NCBI GenBank assembly: GCA_020740775.1
Contig: JAHEWK010000003.1
Coordinates: 2,728,001 to 2,792,000, forward strand
Direction of reading: 5' to 3'
Length of the DNA: 64,000 nt
From: Ilyonectria destructans
Taxonomy: Eukaryota > Ascomycota > Sordariomycetes > Hypocreales > Nectriaceae
Below are positions 1 through 10,959 of this stretch, in pieces. Numbering within the stretch: position 1 is the stretch's first letter; each line of letters opens with the position of its first letter. Position numbers and translations under genes: made by a program. Under the pieces are notes generated by a model. The model saw nothing but the letters and a program-made list of their open reading frames with translations. It was not told the DNA's origin and did no database searches.

Positions 1-1149
1 CGGCGTGAGCAAAAAGTGGCCCGAGGACTTGGTGGTGGTTGTGTCTCGCGCAGTGTCTTCCGATAAGGGGCGGAGGAGAGAAACGGGCAAGGCAAGCGAG
101 CCAGTCCAGGAAAGGGAAGGGAAATTTAGAAGGAGACGTACCTTGCAGAGGCAGCAGAGCGGAATCGGCAGGGGAGGGTTGTGCAGGAGGAAAGCTGTAG
201 GCGATGGATGTGGATGTGACGATGATTCTGGAGGAGGACGATGACGGGGTAGGCGGCGAGTTAAGTGGAAGAGAGAAAGAAGGACAGGTTGTCGATGGTG
301 ACGAAACTTGACGCCTTTGTTGCCGGAAACAGGTCACCACCACCCACCACCTCCAGACCTCAGGCACCGCGATAGTGGCCACGGCGACCAAGACGCAAGA
401 AGACGGGACACGCAACCTAACACAACCCGGCTGTCGACAGCACTAACACGACCCCTACAGCGGCCTGTCCACAGGGCAGTTGGTGGGTAGGTACCTAGCT
501 CCCAGGTGCCTTGTGGAGCTTGGGCCGCCCCGGAACCAAGATTTTTCTTCGACGCAATGGAACCTGGGAAGCCTCCTTTGGCCGCACGCAGAGAGCTAAG
601 GTGGGAAGCAGCTAACTTAGCCCCCCGACAGTGGAGGTATCATAGCTGAGGTGGATGACGCAGTTTCAGGACTCCGGCGGTACCTGTGTTTTGGTGGTGA
701 CACTACCGGATAGCAGGTACTCTCTAGGTTGAAGGGCCCATACATGTAGTAAAACCAACACGCCTCCTTCGTGCTCCGGTCGACCCGCCGCCGTCCCTCT
801 GGAATGAGCCGAAACAAGGCCATTCCGAACTTGACACACAAGACCCGGAGGAGGTCTATCTTTGCTTCACGTGTCAGATCTGAGAGTGCCTGTCGCCTCA
901 GATAAGAAAGATGATTTAACACTGAAAGACGGCAACCTAAATATCTGCCTCCCTCCCTCCATCCAGGCACCCGCCAGAAGGTAGCAGCGGCAAACAACAC
1001 AAAACCCCCTTACATCAAGCCTCCGGGCCCCTCCCGGCTGCAAAATGGATGATGCTTTGACGTGAGATGATCTGGTCATTTTCCAAAGCGGAGCCCGCAG
1101 TGCCCGCCGCAACCTGTCTGGTCCATGTCCATGCATGTGATAATCCCTC

Positions 1150-1193
1150 CCGGCGGCGGCCCTTATTTAGCGCTAAAATAAGGGCCGCCGGGA
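1150..1193. repeat. Near-perfect inverted repeat (hairpin)
   Basis: The arms GGCGGCCCTTATTT and AAATAAGGGCCGCC flank a self-complementary centre, TTTAGCGCTAAA. The whole stretch is a palindrome of about 17 bp per arm with one unpaired base; the left side has one extra CGG. The DNA or a transcript could fold into a stable stem. No terminator or mobile-element role can be assigned. Confidence 0.8.
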
Positions 1194-1660
1194 TGGACAG
1201 AAAAACAAGACAACGAAGCAATAGGTAATAAGTCGGGAAGAAAGCACAGGCCTCTTTGTGATTTACTTTCTTCTTTCTTCTTTCTTCTGCCATTTGATTT
1301 CTTCGGATTGGATGGCCCCTCCCATCTAAACAAAAATAAAAGTGACTGTGCACCCGGCAACTATCAACGGTCGACGGGTTCCTGAAGGTATCCACTTAAG
1401 TTAGGATTGCGATGCGACAAGTTGTTCCATGGTCCATTCTCCCATAGCGAACATATCTAAACAAACTCGGCTCTATGATTCTCAAAGTCTCAGCAGTGCT
1501 TTTGGCTCAGGTTGCTCTTCCACTGCAACCAACTCGCGTATGTAAGGAGTACAGCGATTCCCCCTTAAGGTGCAGTACATGCAGTGCATGATGCATGCAT
1601 GCCATGGCAGCACGGGGCAGCTCTTGTGTGGGCCGGCACCTTGTTGTACATGTCACCGTT

Positions 1661-1698
1661 GGATGGATGGAAGGATGGATGGATGAATGGGCGGATGG
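1661..1698 (+). repeat. GGAT/GGATG tandem tract
   Basis: An imperfect simple repeat of GGAT units, broken by AAGGAT, GAAT and GCGGAT variants. It lies in noncoding DNA. Confidence 0.85.
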
Positions 1699-2783
1699 AC
1701 AGACGTCCGGATAGGCCGATGCCTCCGGTGCCGTGAAAGGTCCAGCCCGCAAGGATCATTATATGTGGGTTTGCGACATCGCCATTTACAGCTTGCGTGC
1801 CATATTAGGTTCTTTGAAGAAGCTATAAGTAAAGAAACATGTACTCATCAATTTTTTGGAAGCACACCTAATATTATTGCAGTCGAACATTACTGTGTTG
1901 CTCCGACTGCCAGAACGAAGGGGGACACCCCCAAGAATACACACATTTATTAATCCTTGTGACATGCACTTCGTTCGGCATCGCATCCATGCATCATCAC
2001 AACGTGTCAATGCTGAGTGGTCCAATCCCGAAGGAGATGCCTACTGTGCTGTACTGAGAGTAACGCCTCATCACCCCGGACTTCTCTCCCAACCTCCGCC
2101 TAAAGCTCCTCCCAGATTCCCGTCCTTCCCGACATCCCCTATCTTCCCCAGAAACCATCCTAGTGTGCCGAATACATTAAGGTCCAGCTATACGCATACT
2201 GTTTCCCCTCCCACCACCACTGGCGTCCCATCCCTCGGTTCCATGCTCACCTCGGCATGTCTTACTATTGGCCGGAACCAACTCATATTTATCTATCATC
2301 CAAACTTCCTTCCGTCACGCTCCGGTTGTAAACTCCAAAATTAGATTGTAGATGACTGTCTGACTGGAGAAATATGCTTTGATTATAGGCTCTGCGGCTC
2401 TATCCCGCCGCGCCCGCCCTTAAAGTCTGCCTTTTGATGCAGAGAAAGACCATATCCGAACTCCCTTGCTAAACTAAACAAACGCCCGAGCCATGATATG
2501 ATATGATGATGGAGGAAAATGAGAAGAGAACAAAATCAACAACGGCGCGTGCAATGCCAATCCGCACAGTCCATAGGACACGCAAATGCCACATGAATTT
2601 CAGTTCCCATCATAGGTTTGTCCCAACACAAACGCTCGCCAATGTGAGGGGTTCAATGCCCAATATATACATAGAAGCATCATTGAAAAGAAAAAAGAGC
2701 CCAGCATTGCCTACAGTGTCGCGTAGCCATCATGACGCCACTAAACTGCAGGTGCTTGTCGTCGTACGGGCGGTTCAACCCCG

Positions 2784-5700
2784 TTACCTTCGCCAACCCC
2801 AAAATCCGCCCCCGGATGAAGGAGATCCCGCTGCGTTCGACGCCGGCTTTGTGGGCGTCTCGGTGGAAGGCGACGTCCCGTGTCCAGTGAGCAGGCCAAA
2901 CACCCCCATCGCCCCCGATTGAGATGGTGATGACGAGTGCGACAGCTCGCTGTGGCTTAACCCATGGGCCTTGCGCAGAGACTCCAGCTTCTGCCTGGTC
3001 TCTTCGGCTTCCTGTTTAGCCATGGCCTCGGCTGTCTTGGCCTGCACAAGCTCCAACAGCAACGCCTCGTTCTCGGTCGGGGGAGGCCCCGGGGCCGTCG
3101 TCGTCACCGTCGGCACGTTCGGTTCGCGGGGACGGGGGAGGGATGAGATCCTCTTATTGAACACATTGCCACCATTCCCGCCCTTTGCTTGCGATGGTGT
3201 CGACTTGCTCCGCCCCAGCTTGAATTCCCTCAGGCCTGCGCCGTTGCCCCTGTTCCACTCGGGTTCTGGTTCTCGGGTCGGTTCGTGCGCTGAGTAGGCT
3301 GATGCGCGCGCCTTCAGTGTGTGCATTTGTTTCTCTAGCCGCTGCTTGTCTTGGTGGAGAGTCCTAACATGCGCGTGGCTCTCCCGGAGCTGCTCCTTGA
3401 CTGTCCCCATCTCTTGGTTTAAGTCGTTGATTTGGCGATTATATTCTTGTGATTGAGACATCGCACTGGCCAGTTGATCTTTGGTGTGCCCCAGTTCCTC
3501 GCGCAACTGCACCTTCGACTGGAGCATTGACGACCGTCGCTCGTTCTCATCAACCTGGAACCGACGCTCGACCAGGTCAAGCAGTTTTGACAAATCTTCA
3601 GTCGATGGGGATTTTGGGTTGTCGTCATCCTCCTCCTCCTCCTCTTCATTTAGTGCATCGGTTGCACTGTTTGGTCCATCGGTGGTATCAGTTGACTTCC
3701 TGCGCTCAGCGCCTTCATCATTCCGGCTCACTTTGTCCGCCGTCTCTTCGTCTATAGTCTCCATGCCCGGTTTCTCTTCATCGTCGCCATCCATTGTCGA
3801 GATTTTGACCTCGGGGTTGCTCAATTCTGTTGACGTCGACTCCCTGCTCGCCTTTTGTCTCAGTCCGCTGAGGAGCGATTGGACGGCCTTACGGTCCTCT
3901 TGTCGCTCCTCTTGTTCGCGCTGGAGCTGGTTCGATAGCAGCGCATGATTTCGCTGCAACTCACTCAATGCGGTCAGCAGATCCTCGATTTGGCTGTGCA
4001 AGTGTCGCTCGTCGCTGTTCTTGTGGGCCGCCGCCGACTTGGCTCCAACAGGCGTTGACTCGCGAGTCAAAGCACTGTCCTCAGCGTTTGACGAGTCTCG
4101 CGTCAAACTCGTGGCATCCGTGGACGTGGAGCTGGTGACGCTTGCTGAGCTAGCTTCCATCGAGTTCAATGTCGATGCGAGGCTCTGCTTCGACGTACTG
4201 CGGCGCAACATGCTCAATGGTCGTGATGGCGCGCTGTTGCCAGGGCTGAGATTGGCAGATCTGGGCGACAAGCTGGTGGTAGATGAGGCCCAGATGCGAC
4301 CCAGAAAGCGGCTGGCTGCTGTGGTGATTTCGGATCCTCTCCCGGGCGTGGTGGCAGCTGTCTTAGATTCCTTGTAGCTCTGTTCCAGTTGTTGCATGCT
4401 CTCTCGCGTAACAACACCCGTCAATCCAACAAAGTCTTGGACAAATTCATCTGCGTTGTAATGGTAACAATCCCAGAGGCCCCGGGAGAGGAGGAGGGTC
4501 ATTATATCCTCCATCTCAGTGCAAGCCAATAGTCGCGCCTCGTTCTTCCGCATCAGGGATAGCGCAACTCGCATGATTGTTTCTGATGCACCTTCGGCAA
4601 AGATGACATCGTAGATGCGAAACAGCATTGGCAGGGGGCACGTCACAGCAAAGAAGCTGAGAAACCACTGCGAGACATATGCAGGGTCGACCTGGAGATC
4701 CTCCAGGTGGTTCGATAATACCGGCAGACTCTGTCGCAACAGCTCCCTGAACTGATAGATGCGCACATGAAGCCCAGAGAGATCCGGGAGGAAGCATGCC
4801 CGGAGATCGTATCGCTCCATGAGACTAGGTTTCTTGTCAACACGCCACATCAGCCGGATTCAGAAAAGGTGTAACTCTTACCGGACCAGGACGCAAAAGG
4901 CCTGTTTATCGGGCATATGCATCAGTAATGGGCCAACCAGAAAGGCCAGCCCTTGGCAGTAGCCAATCTTGGTGTCGTAGAGACTGAAGCACTTGAGGAC
5001 TCGACCCAACATACGTTGCCCATCTCCTTCCGGATCCCGGAACATGTCCACACCCGGAAAGCTCCGTCCCAAATCCTTACCGATGATGACCTCGTACGGG
5101 CTAGACTCGCCTGACAATCGCTCATACTGTTCCTCCAACACCGCGTCCCGCGCACCAGACATACTCTGCCAAACAACCCCTCGGAGCGGAGGAGGAATGC
5201 CTTTGCGGATCTTGTTGGACAAAAGCGTCGGTAGTCGGGCGGCTGTTTGTTGATAGTCCTTTACAAGCGCAGCGTAGAATTCAAGATCAGTCATCGGCGG
5301 AGGGGGAAGCATCGAGTATCGCAGGGCAGGGGGTGTCGGGCCCTGAACCATTTGTCGAAGCTGTGCCATTGAAGGCGGACGAGGCTTGCTGACGGCGCTG
5401 CGTTCCACGGTAGCACGGTCGACGCCTTGTACTTTGACGCTTTTCGGGTTCGTAGCCAGTTTGGCATTTTCCTGTTCAAGTCGTGCCAGCAAGAGAGCGG
5501 TTGACTTCTCCGGTCAGCATGTTTGCTCCTTCAACCCCATAAAAAGGAGGGGAGTAGGTACGTACATTGTCTGTCTCTTCATCCTTGGTCTGCTCATCTT
5601 CGGTCTTTTCTAGCTGCTCCCAATTGACCTCCTCCTGGTCGTCTGAGGAGTGGTCATCGTACAGCAGCTCATCCTGAAGAGTTCGAGTAACGATAGGGGG

Positions 5701-6123
5701 CGGCATGGTCGCTTTCGAGTCACGAGGGGTCGCCGTATTTGCTGCCTCTCCTGTACTCGAAGCATCCACTGCCCCTTCTTCACTGTTGTCCTTGTCGTCG
5801 TCTTCGCCAACCTTGGTATTGTCCTTTTGGTCGTCCGTCACGTCTTCCGTCACGTCGATCGTCACGCCGTGCTTCACGTCGTCAACAACGCTATCGTGCC
5901 CGTGATCCTTGGTCGGGGTCGATTGGGCCGTGTCAACATCGAAGCTGGTCGTGGAAGTGTCGAGGAGGAGAGACTCGGGTTCGGAGAGTCGAACCGTAAC
6001 CATGGAGTCGTGTGCCATCTTGGGGGTCTCGGGACTTTGGTCTCGGTCCATCATGGAAGCTCGTTCAGCAGGCGCGGTCGAAGGGAGAGACTCATGGTCG
6101 CTCTTTGTGACGTCTGTGTCCAT
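2784..6123 (-). CDS. gyp5: Gyp5-like TBC-domain Rab GTPase-activating protein
   Basis: Predicted to stimulate GTP hydrolysis by Rab/Ypt GTPases in secretory traffic. The model has three exons: 6123-5566, 5507-4882 and 4824-2784. Donors are GTACGT and GTAAGA, acceptors CGGAG and CCTAG, introns 58 and 57 nt. It gives 1,074 residues. The N-terminal 186 residues are acidic and Ser/Thr-rich. The TBC domain runs from about residue 289 (GIPPPLRG) to 510. It has the arginine finger in the IxxDxxR motif (IGKDLGR, Arg about 334) and the glutamine finger in YCQG (Gln about 371), so both catalytic residues are present. The C-terminal half is Ser-rich and acidic with coiled-coil-like stretches near 670-715 and 830-900, as in Gyp5/Gyl1 proteins. 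An acceptor 3 nt further on is possible for exon 2. The family is certain; orthology to Gyp5 is likely. Confidence 0.9.
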
Positions 6124-9100
6124 GCCTGTCTCCCAGTCGGGTGGATGCGTGTATCGTTAGGACTGGGACTGGAACGGAGAGTGTCAGACACAATCCAGTG
6201 TTGACGGAGGGACCCTCTCGGCGAGGCGCTCTGGGAGCGTCCGGACCCAGTGTCGCGTGCTCGAAATTTTGGATATCAAACAGAGTGAAGCCGAAGTCGG
6301 TATCAGGCTAAACGAGAGACTGAGCGATAGCCAGCCTAGTGAGAACGCGCCTGGGCTGTTGCATCGAGGGGTGCTTCCACGGAGGCTGAAACGGGGAGGA
6401 GCTGCCGCGATCTCGGACTCGGGGGCTCGGGATCACGGGGGGCCTCACGGGACTGGAGCTGGGAGAGAGCACGTAGGATTCGGGGGTACGGAAATCGAGA
6501 GACGGACGAAGGTCAGAAAAGAGAGGCTATCTCGGTAGACGAGGCAAGACCATCGACACGGTAGAGAATGATTGTGGGGATTGTTTGGAATCGAGGGATC
6601 GTCTAGGCGTTGGCAATCTGACTCTCCAAAACTCGACCTTCTAGGGGGGAAGCATGTCTAGGGGGGTGATAACCGGCGAAGGCCCAGTGAGCCTATTCCA
6701 TCCCCTGACGACCGCGTTTTTAGGGAGTTGCTAATTAACCGCCGTTCCAGTGCAGGCCAACCCGCTGCCCACTGAATGTGCCCACTGAGTGGCCACTGGG
6801 GTTCGCCCCCCAGGCGGTGTCCACAGGGCTACAGTACCGGGGGACTGGCGGGGGTCCTGGTGGGCAGCCACAGGACAGGGGTCGTAGGAGCAACACTGCG
6901 CCGGCGATAACCTGGGTCAGTCAGGTCGCTTTTTTCATAATCTCCAGTACCCGGCTTTGGTGTCTGTGATTCAAGACACCATTATCGCAAATGAGGGGGA
7001 TTCATGCCGTATCGGGCTGGTCGGGACGATGACGGGCATGTTGAGCATAATTGAGCATTTCGGAGGCCCTGAACAACAAAGGCCCGGGGCCCGTTGGATA
7101 CGAAGGCCCACGATTCGGAGAACTCCTACGGCCGTCGTTGCAAACTCCGCAAGCCCTGGACCCTGGGCGGATTTGGCTGTCATTGGCGAAGGTCCCAGGC
7201 CGATCCCTTCCTAAGATTCAGTAGCGTCCTTGTCAGTCAATGCCCGTGGACAGGACCAGAGTTGCAGAGGCCGTGGCCTTGAGCCCTTGACGGCCCATCC
7301 GCGTAGACCGCCCATTAGCTTTTTGGCGCGGCCCAGAAATCCAGGGGTAAAGTTGAGAGTCCCCACGCGGGAAATGCAGGGACCCTGCACTCGTGGTTCC
7401 TGTGGCGTGCGGTCAGTGCACCAGTCACACCGCGTCGTCTGGCTTTGTTCATGCGGTTCATCTCGAGTGCATCCTACCCTGGACTAATCACCACATGCTG
7501 CATGAAATGCTGCACCAGCTTTTCATGTCAAGCGATTACTGTCAGCCGGCAAAATAGGATCTTCAACACGCATATATTTGGTTCGTCAATTCGATATTCA
7601 GCAAGGGAAGACTTATCAGCTTCAGTCTTGCCCAGATCGACGTTAGTGGCTGCCGTTGCAGCCCTCCACCGCCATCCCAGTTGGTGATCTGATGGCATCC
7701 TGATCCTCCCATCACACTTCCTGCTCGGTCTTACCCCGTCGTAATGCCCAAGACACCCGATCACACGCCGGTTGAACCCCAGGGGTAAAAGTGCCATCTC
7801 CAATCGCATAACTTTGGCAGATTGTATCTAGTCAACCGAGCCTAGCCGCCCAGCATTGCACCTATTTTCCTCATTCCGCTCCCTGCGTCATGTTCTTCCC
7901 ATCAAACTGGGTTGAACTCTGTGTCGATGATTCCCTATTGCTCCCAAGGGTAAGATGCGTTCCTCGGACTCAAGATGGGTGCAGCTCATCGACCCTGAAT
8001 ATGAAGAAAATGTTGTTGTACCGTAAAAGTAGCACTCACCGCAGGATACAGGTGACAGTGTAAATCTCAGAAGCGGCGGTGCCTCAGGTATTTTTGCCAT
8101 CACAGACAGCGCAACCAAAAATTATCCGAGAGATGCATCACCCACACGCTGCGAGGCGGTTACTAACTCCCTACGCGAAGGATGGGGATATAGAGGTATT
8201 GACGTGATGGGGGTGAGTAAGTTCGGTCTACTGATCTTTCCAATACGTGAAGGTGTGTGATACATGACAATTGACTTTAAGAAATCTATCATCGAAGCGT
8301 TTTATGTTGCTAGCTCCACTGTGAAGTTCTCAACTCCTGTCCCTATACTTCAATATAGTGTTTCCGAGTGAGCTTCAAAGCGGGTATGACTTTAGGGTAA
8401 CAATAAGATGGAAATAATTCGGATTGGAATGTCTCTTATTTATTGACAACAAGTCCAAGGAAACACCTTATTATATTCTAGTTTATCTCTTTCCAGAGTC
8501 AAGAGGTGCAGTGTTACCGTGATCAAACGACACGCACATTGCCCGGTTGATTATCATTTCATCCCCAACTAGCATCCACCAGAAGGCAGGATCCCTATAT
8601 ACCTGTCTCGACGCTGCTACCGATCACACCCGCTGAAAGCTGAACCCTCTTCTACTGTGCGAGGAGTAACTGGGTGATTCAATATACGAGAGACCTACAG
8701 AGTCCTACGATGGTGGTTAGTTGCCAGGCAATCCGATCTCAATAAGTTTAGTCTTCTCTAGTCTTTAGGCTCTGAAACTAACTAGGAGTATTCACTCTAC
8801 GTTTAGAATCCCCGTTCTGATTTAAGAAATGGTAACGACCCAGCGGGTTTGGGCCACTGGGTAGTGTGCGGTTCTTCGTAGTACCCTTGTCCTCGCTGAC
8901 CTCATGGCCTCATCGTTAGCACGGGGATCCAACTCACGATCGATCGCAACGACATTATTATTTTGCTCTGTATGCTTGATAACTAATTTATTTTATGTCT
9001 TATATCTTGACATATCCCGTTGTTCCAGAGCACAAGCCCAGTGGTCAGACTATCTTTCCGCAGGAGTCGCCAGCAATATCCATTGCACAGATATGTCTTG

Positions 9101-9518
9101 GATAGGAAGATCACCACCACTTCTTGTTGAACATGTGATGAAGAGAGTTACTCGAAAGAATACGCCGAAAGCATTCACCCAACCAAGCGAGAGGTTTATG
9201 GTAGAACACATGAGCCCAAACCTGGGAAATGTCTGGTGGGCCCAGAGGAAGATGAGGGCCTGCCGCCCATTATATGCGACTTAGACAGCATGGGATCAAG
9301 TGCTTTCACATGCACTTGGAATTGAAGCTAGATTTGAAGCTGACCTAGATGAATTTAACAATTTGGCCTTATTTCCACCCCTCTCACGTTCGCCTTGCTG
9401 GTCGAATCAGACGTGTGCTTTCCGCGAACCAAAGGCCCAAGCACCAACATTTCCAGGGCGGGAATCACTCTCATCCCATCCACAACATCACATCCCGAAC
9501 AAGACAGAAACACCATGT
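6124..9518. other. Gene-poor interval, no gene recognised
   Basis: The right-hand side is the likely promoter of the Gyp5-like gene. All open frames are short, without domains or credible splice structure. From about 8,100 the composition becomes visibly more AT-rich. An open frame at 8904-9284 (126 codons) has a hydrophobic N-terminus but resembles nothing I know; it may be decayed sequence upstream of the neighbouring pseudogene. Confidence 0.5.
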
Positions 9519-10959
9519 ATGCGATAGTGGTGAGACCTCCCTGCCGATGTGCGACTGGTGGTATGGGAGCAGTTGGCTCATTCTCTTGGTGTTAGTGAAG
9601 AGCACTCCTGGGAGGACCGCACTCGTCGACGCGAGAGCATGGTGGAATATGCCTTTGTTGACCCGGAAGGGCAGGTCTTGTTCGAGAAGAAGATTTCACG
9701 ACGTCTTGCGATGCGCCCATGCCACATTGGAAAGCTCATATGCCTCAGCGGTTGAAGCACTTCGTTGAGCATGTGTGTTTTTGAATCGAGCTGACGCCTT
9801 CTGAGTGCTCCGCTTACACGGGTTATCCAACCTGTCGTGCTAGAGAAGTGGATTGTCAGTACTTTTAAAGCGACGTTCGGAAGCTCTTTTATGAATTGAG
9901 CACTTGGGATGAGAATGCCGGCCGAGGACTGCATCTGAAGATCAGCCACTACTCCCCAAGTGACTCGGATCTTGAGGCTGACTGGTTTTGCGGACAACGA
10001 ATGCGCCGAGCGGAGTACGACTAAATGCACAACATCTTAGGAGTCGATCTTGTCTTTACCAGTAAATGTCAGCTCCTTCATGTCAATGCCGTGAAATTCA
10101 TGACGATGCGGCGACAATTCTGGCGCGTGTTTAGCTTGCCATGGTTAACACGCATCCTTGAGAAGCTTCCAAAGCTCCGGTATCTTCATTACGAGCCGTG
10201 GAAGGACCTGAACGAGCTTTAACATCGACAATGGGCACGAGAACCTGTGTTCGATATGTCTATTATACATAAAATACAGTGTAGCTAGAGTGAGTCGCTA
10301 TGCTTTACTATGAAGACTTACTAGAAATGCTCGATACGGGCTTGCCTAAACGCTCAAGAGGCTACACATATTCGCGGCTGTGACAGAGGTCAAGTATTTA
10401 CACCCGCAGTATTGACCTTTCATGGAGCGAGCACCCAGTCACGACATCGCAGCTGTCCTCTCTGAAATAAGCTTCAACTTCGAGCATCTCTTTGCATCGT
10501 TTATGATTGATACGCAAGGCGTCATACGGTATCGTCCGGATCGTATTCGGAGGGAGCTCAAGACCGTGGCCATGACGTCGCGAGCGCTCAAGCCCAATGC
10601 CAACCCGATTGAGAGAGAGAAGCTGAGGTTGGCAACAACAGTAGCAGCGGGGAACATGCCTAAGCCTGAGGTGATGGAGATATGGTGGGGTGATACGCAC
10701 AGAGTTTCTGTGTTTCGTTACGACACAACGACCTCAACCAAGATCTCGTGGCGAGGAACATGGACAATAGAGTTCGGCCCCCTGTTCGTGGTGGCTTGAC
10801 AGATGGCGGCAGCTAGTCGCGGCGGCGGAAAGGTTGTGCGCGGAACCAGGCGATATGATAGATCGGAGTCTGGTCATCTCGTATGGCGCCGCTATTGACG
10901 AGCTGAAGCTAAATACCCAGGTTGTCCACCTGGTGACCTCTGAGACAGATTCGGCGTGA
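9519..10959 (+). pseudogene. Decayed DUF6546 / F-box-like fungal protein gene
   Basis: An inactivated copy of a Pezizomycotina-expanded family with an F-box-like N-terminus. From the ATG at 9519 the register has early stops at 9525 (TAG) and 9531 (TGA), then reads LPADVRLVVWEQLA, an F-box-like start, and QVLFEKKISRRL. A shift near 9,740 moves to a second register that reads LKHFVEHVCF, ELSTWDENAGRG and ISHYSPSDSD, and PWLTRILEKLPKLRYLHYEPW up to 10,222, with stops at about 9785, 9864 and 10022. A further shift brings FNFEHLFASFMID, PKPEVMEIWWG and SWRGTWTIEF (10,422-10,799). A last shift near 10,797 gives the tail ending at TGA 10957-10959. Order and spacing match the family, so this is one gene with at least three frameshifts and several stops. 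The family name is from memory of these motifs. Confidence 0.8.

Larger units (their letters stand above)
1..2783. other. Intergenic, no gene recognised
   Basis: I see no convincing coding region here. Open frames on both strands are short, low-complexity and lack recognisable domains. The right end, from roughly 2,350, is probably 3' UTR and downstream sequence of the leftward Gyp5-like gene. The stretch contains a strong inverted repeat near 1,150 and a GGAT-type tandem tract near 1,660, listed separately. The left end may be the promoter of a gene lying outside the window. Confidence 0.6.
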
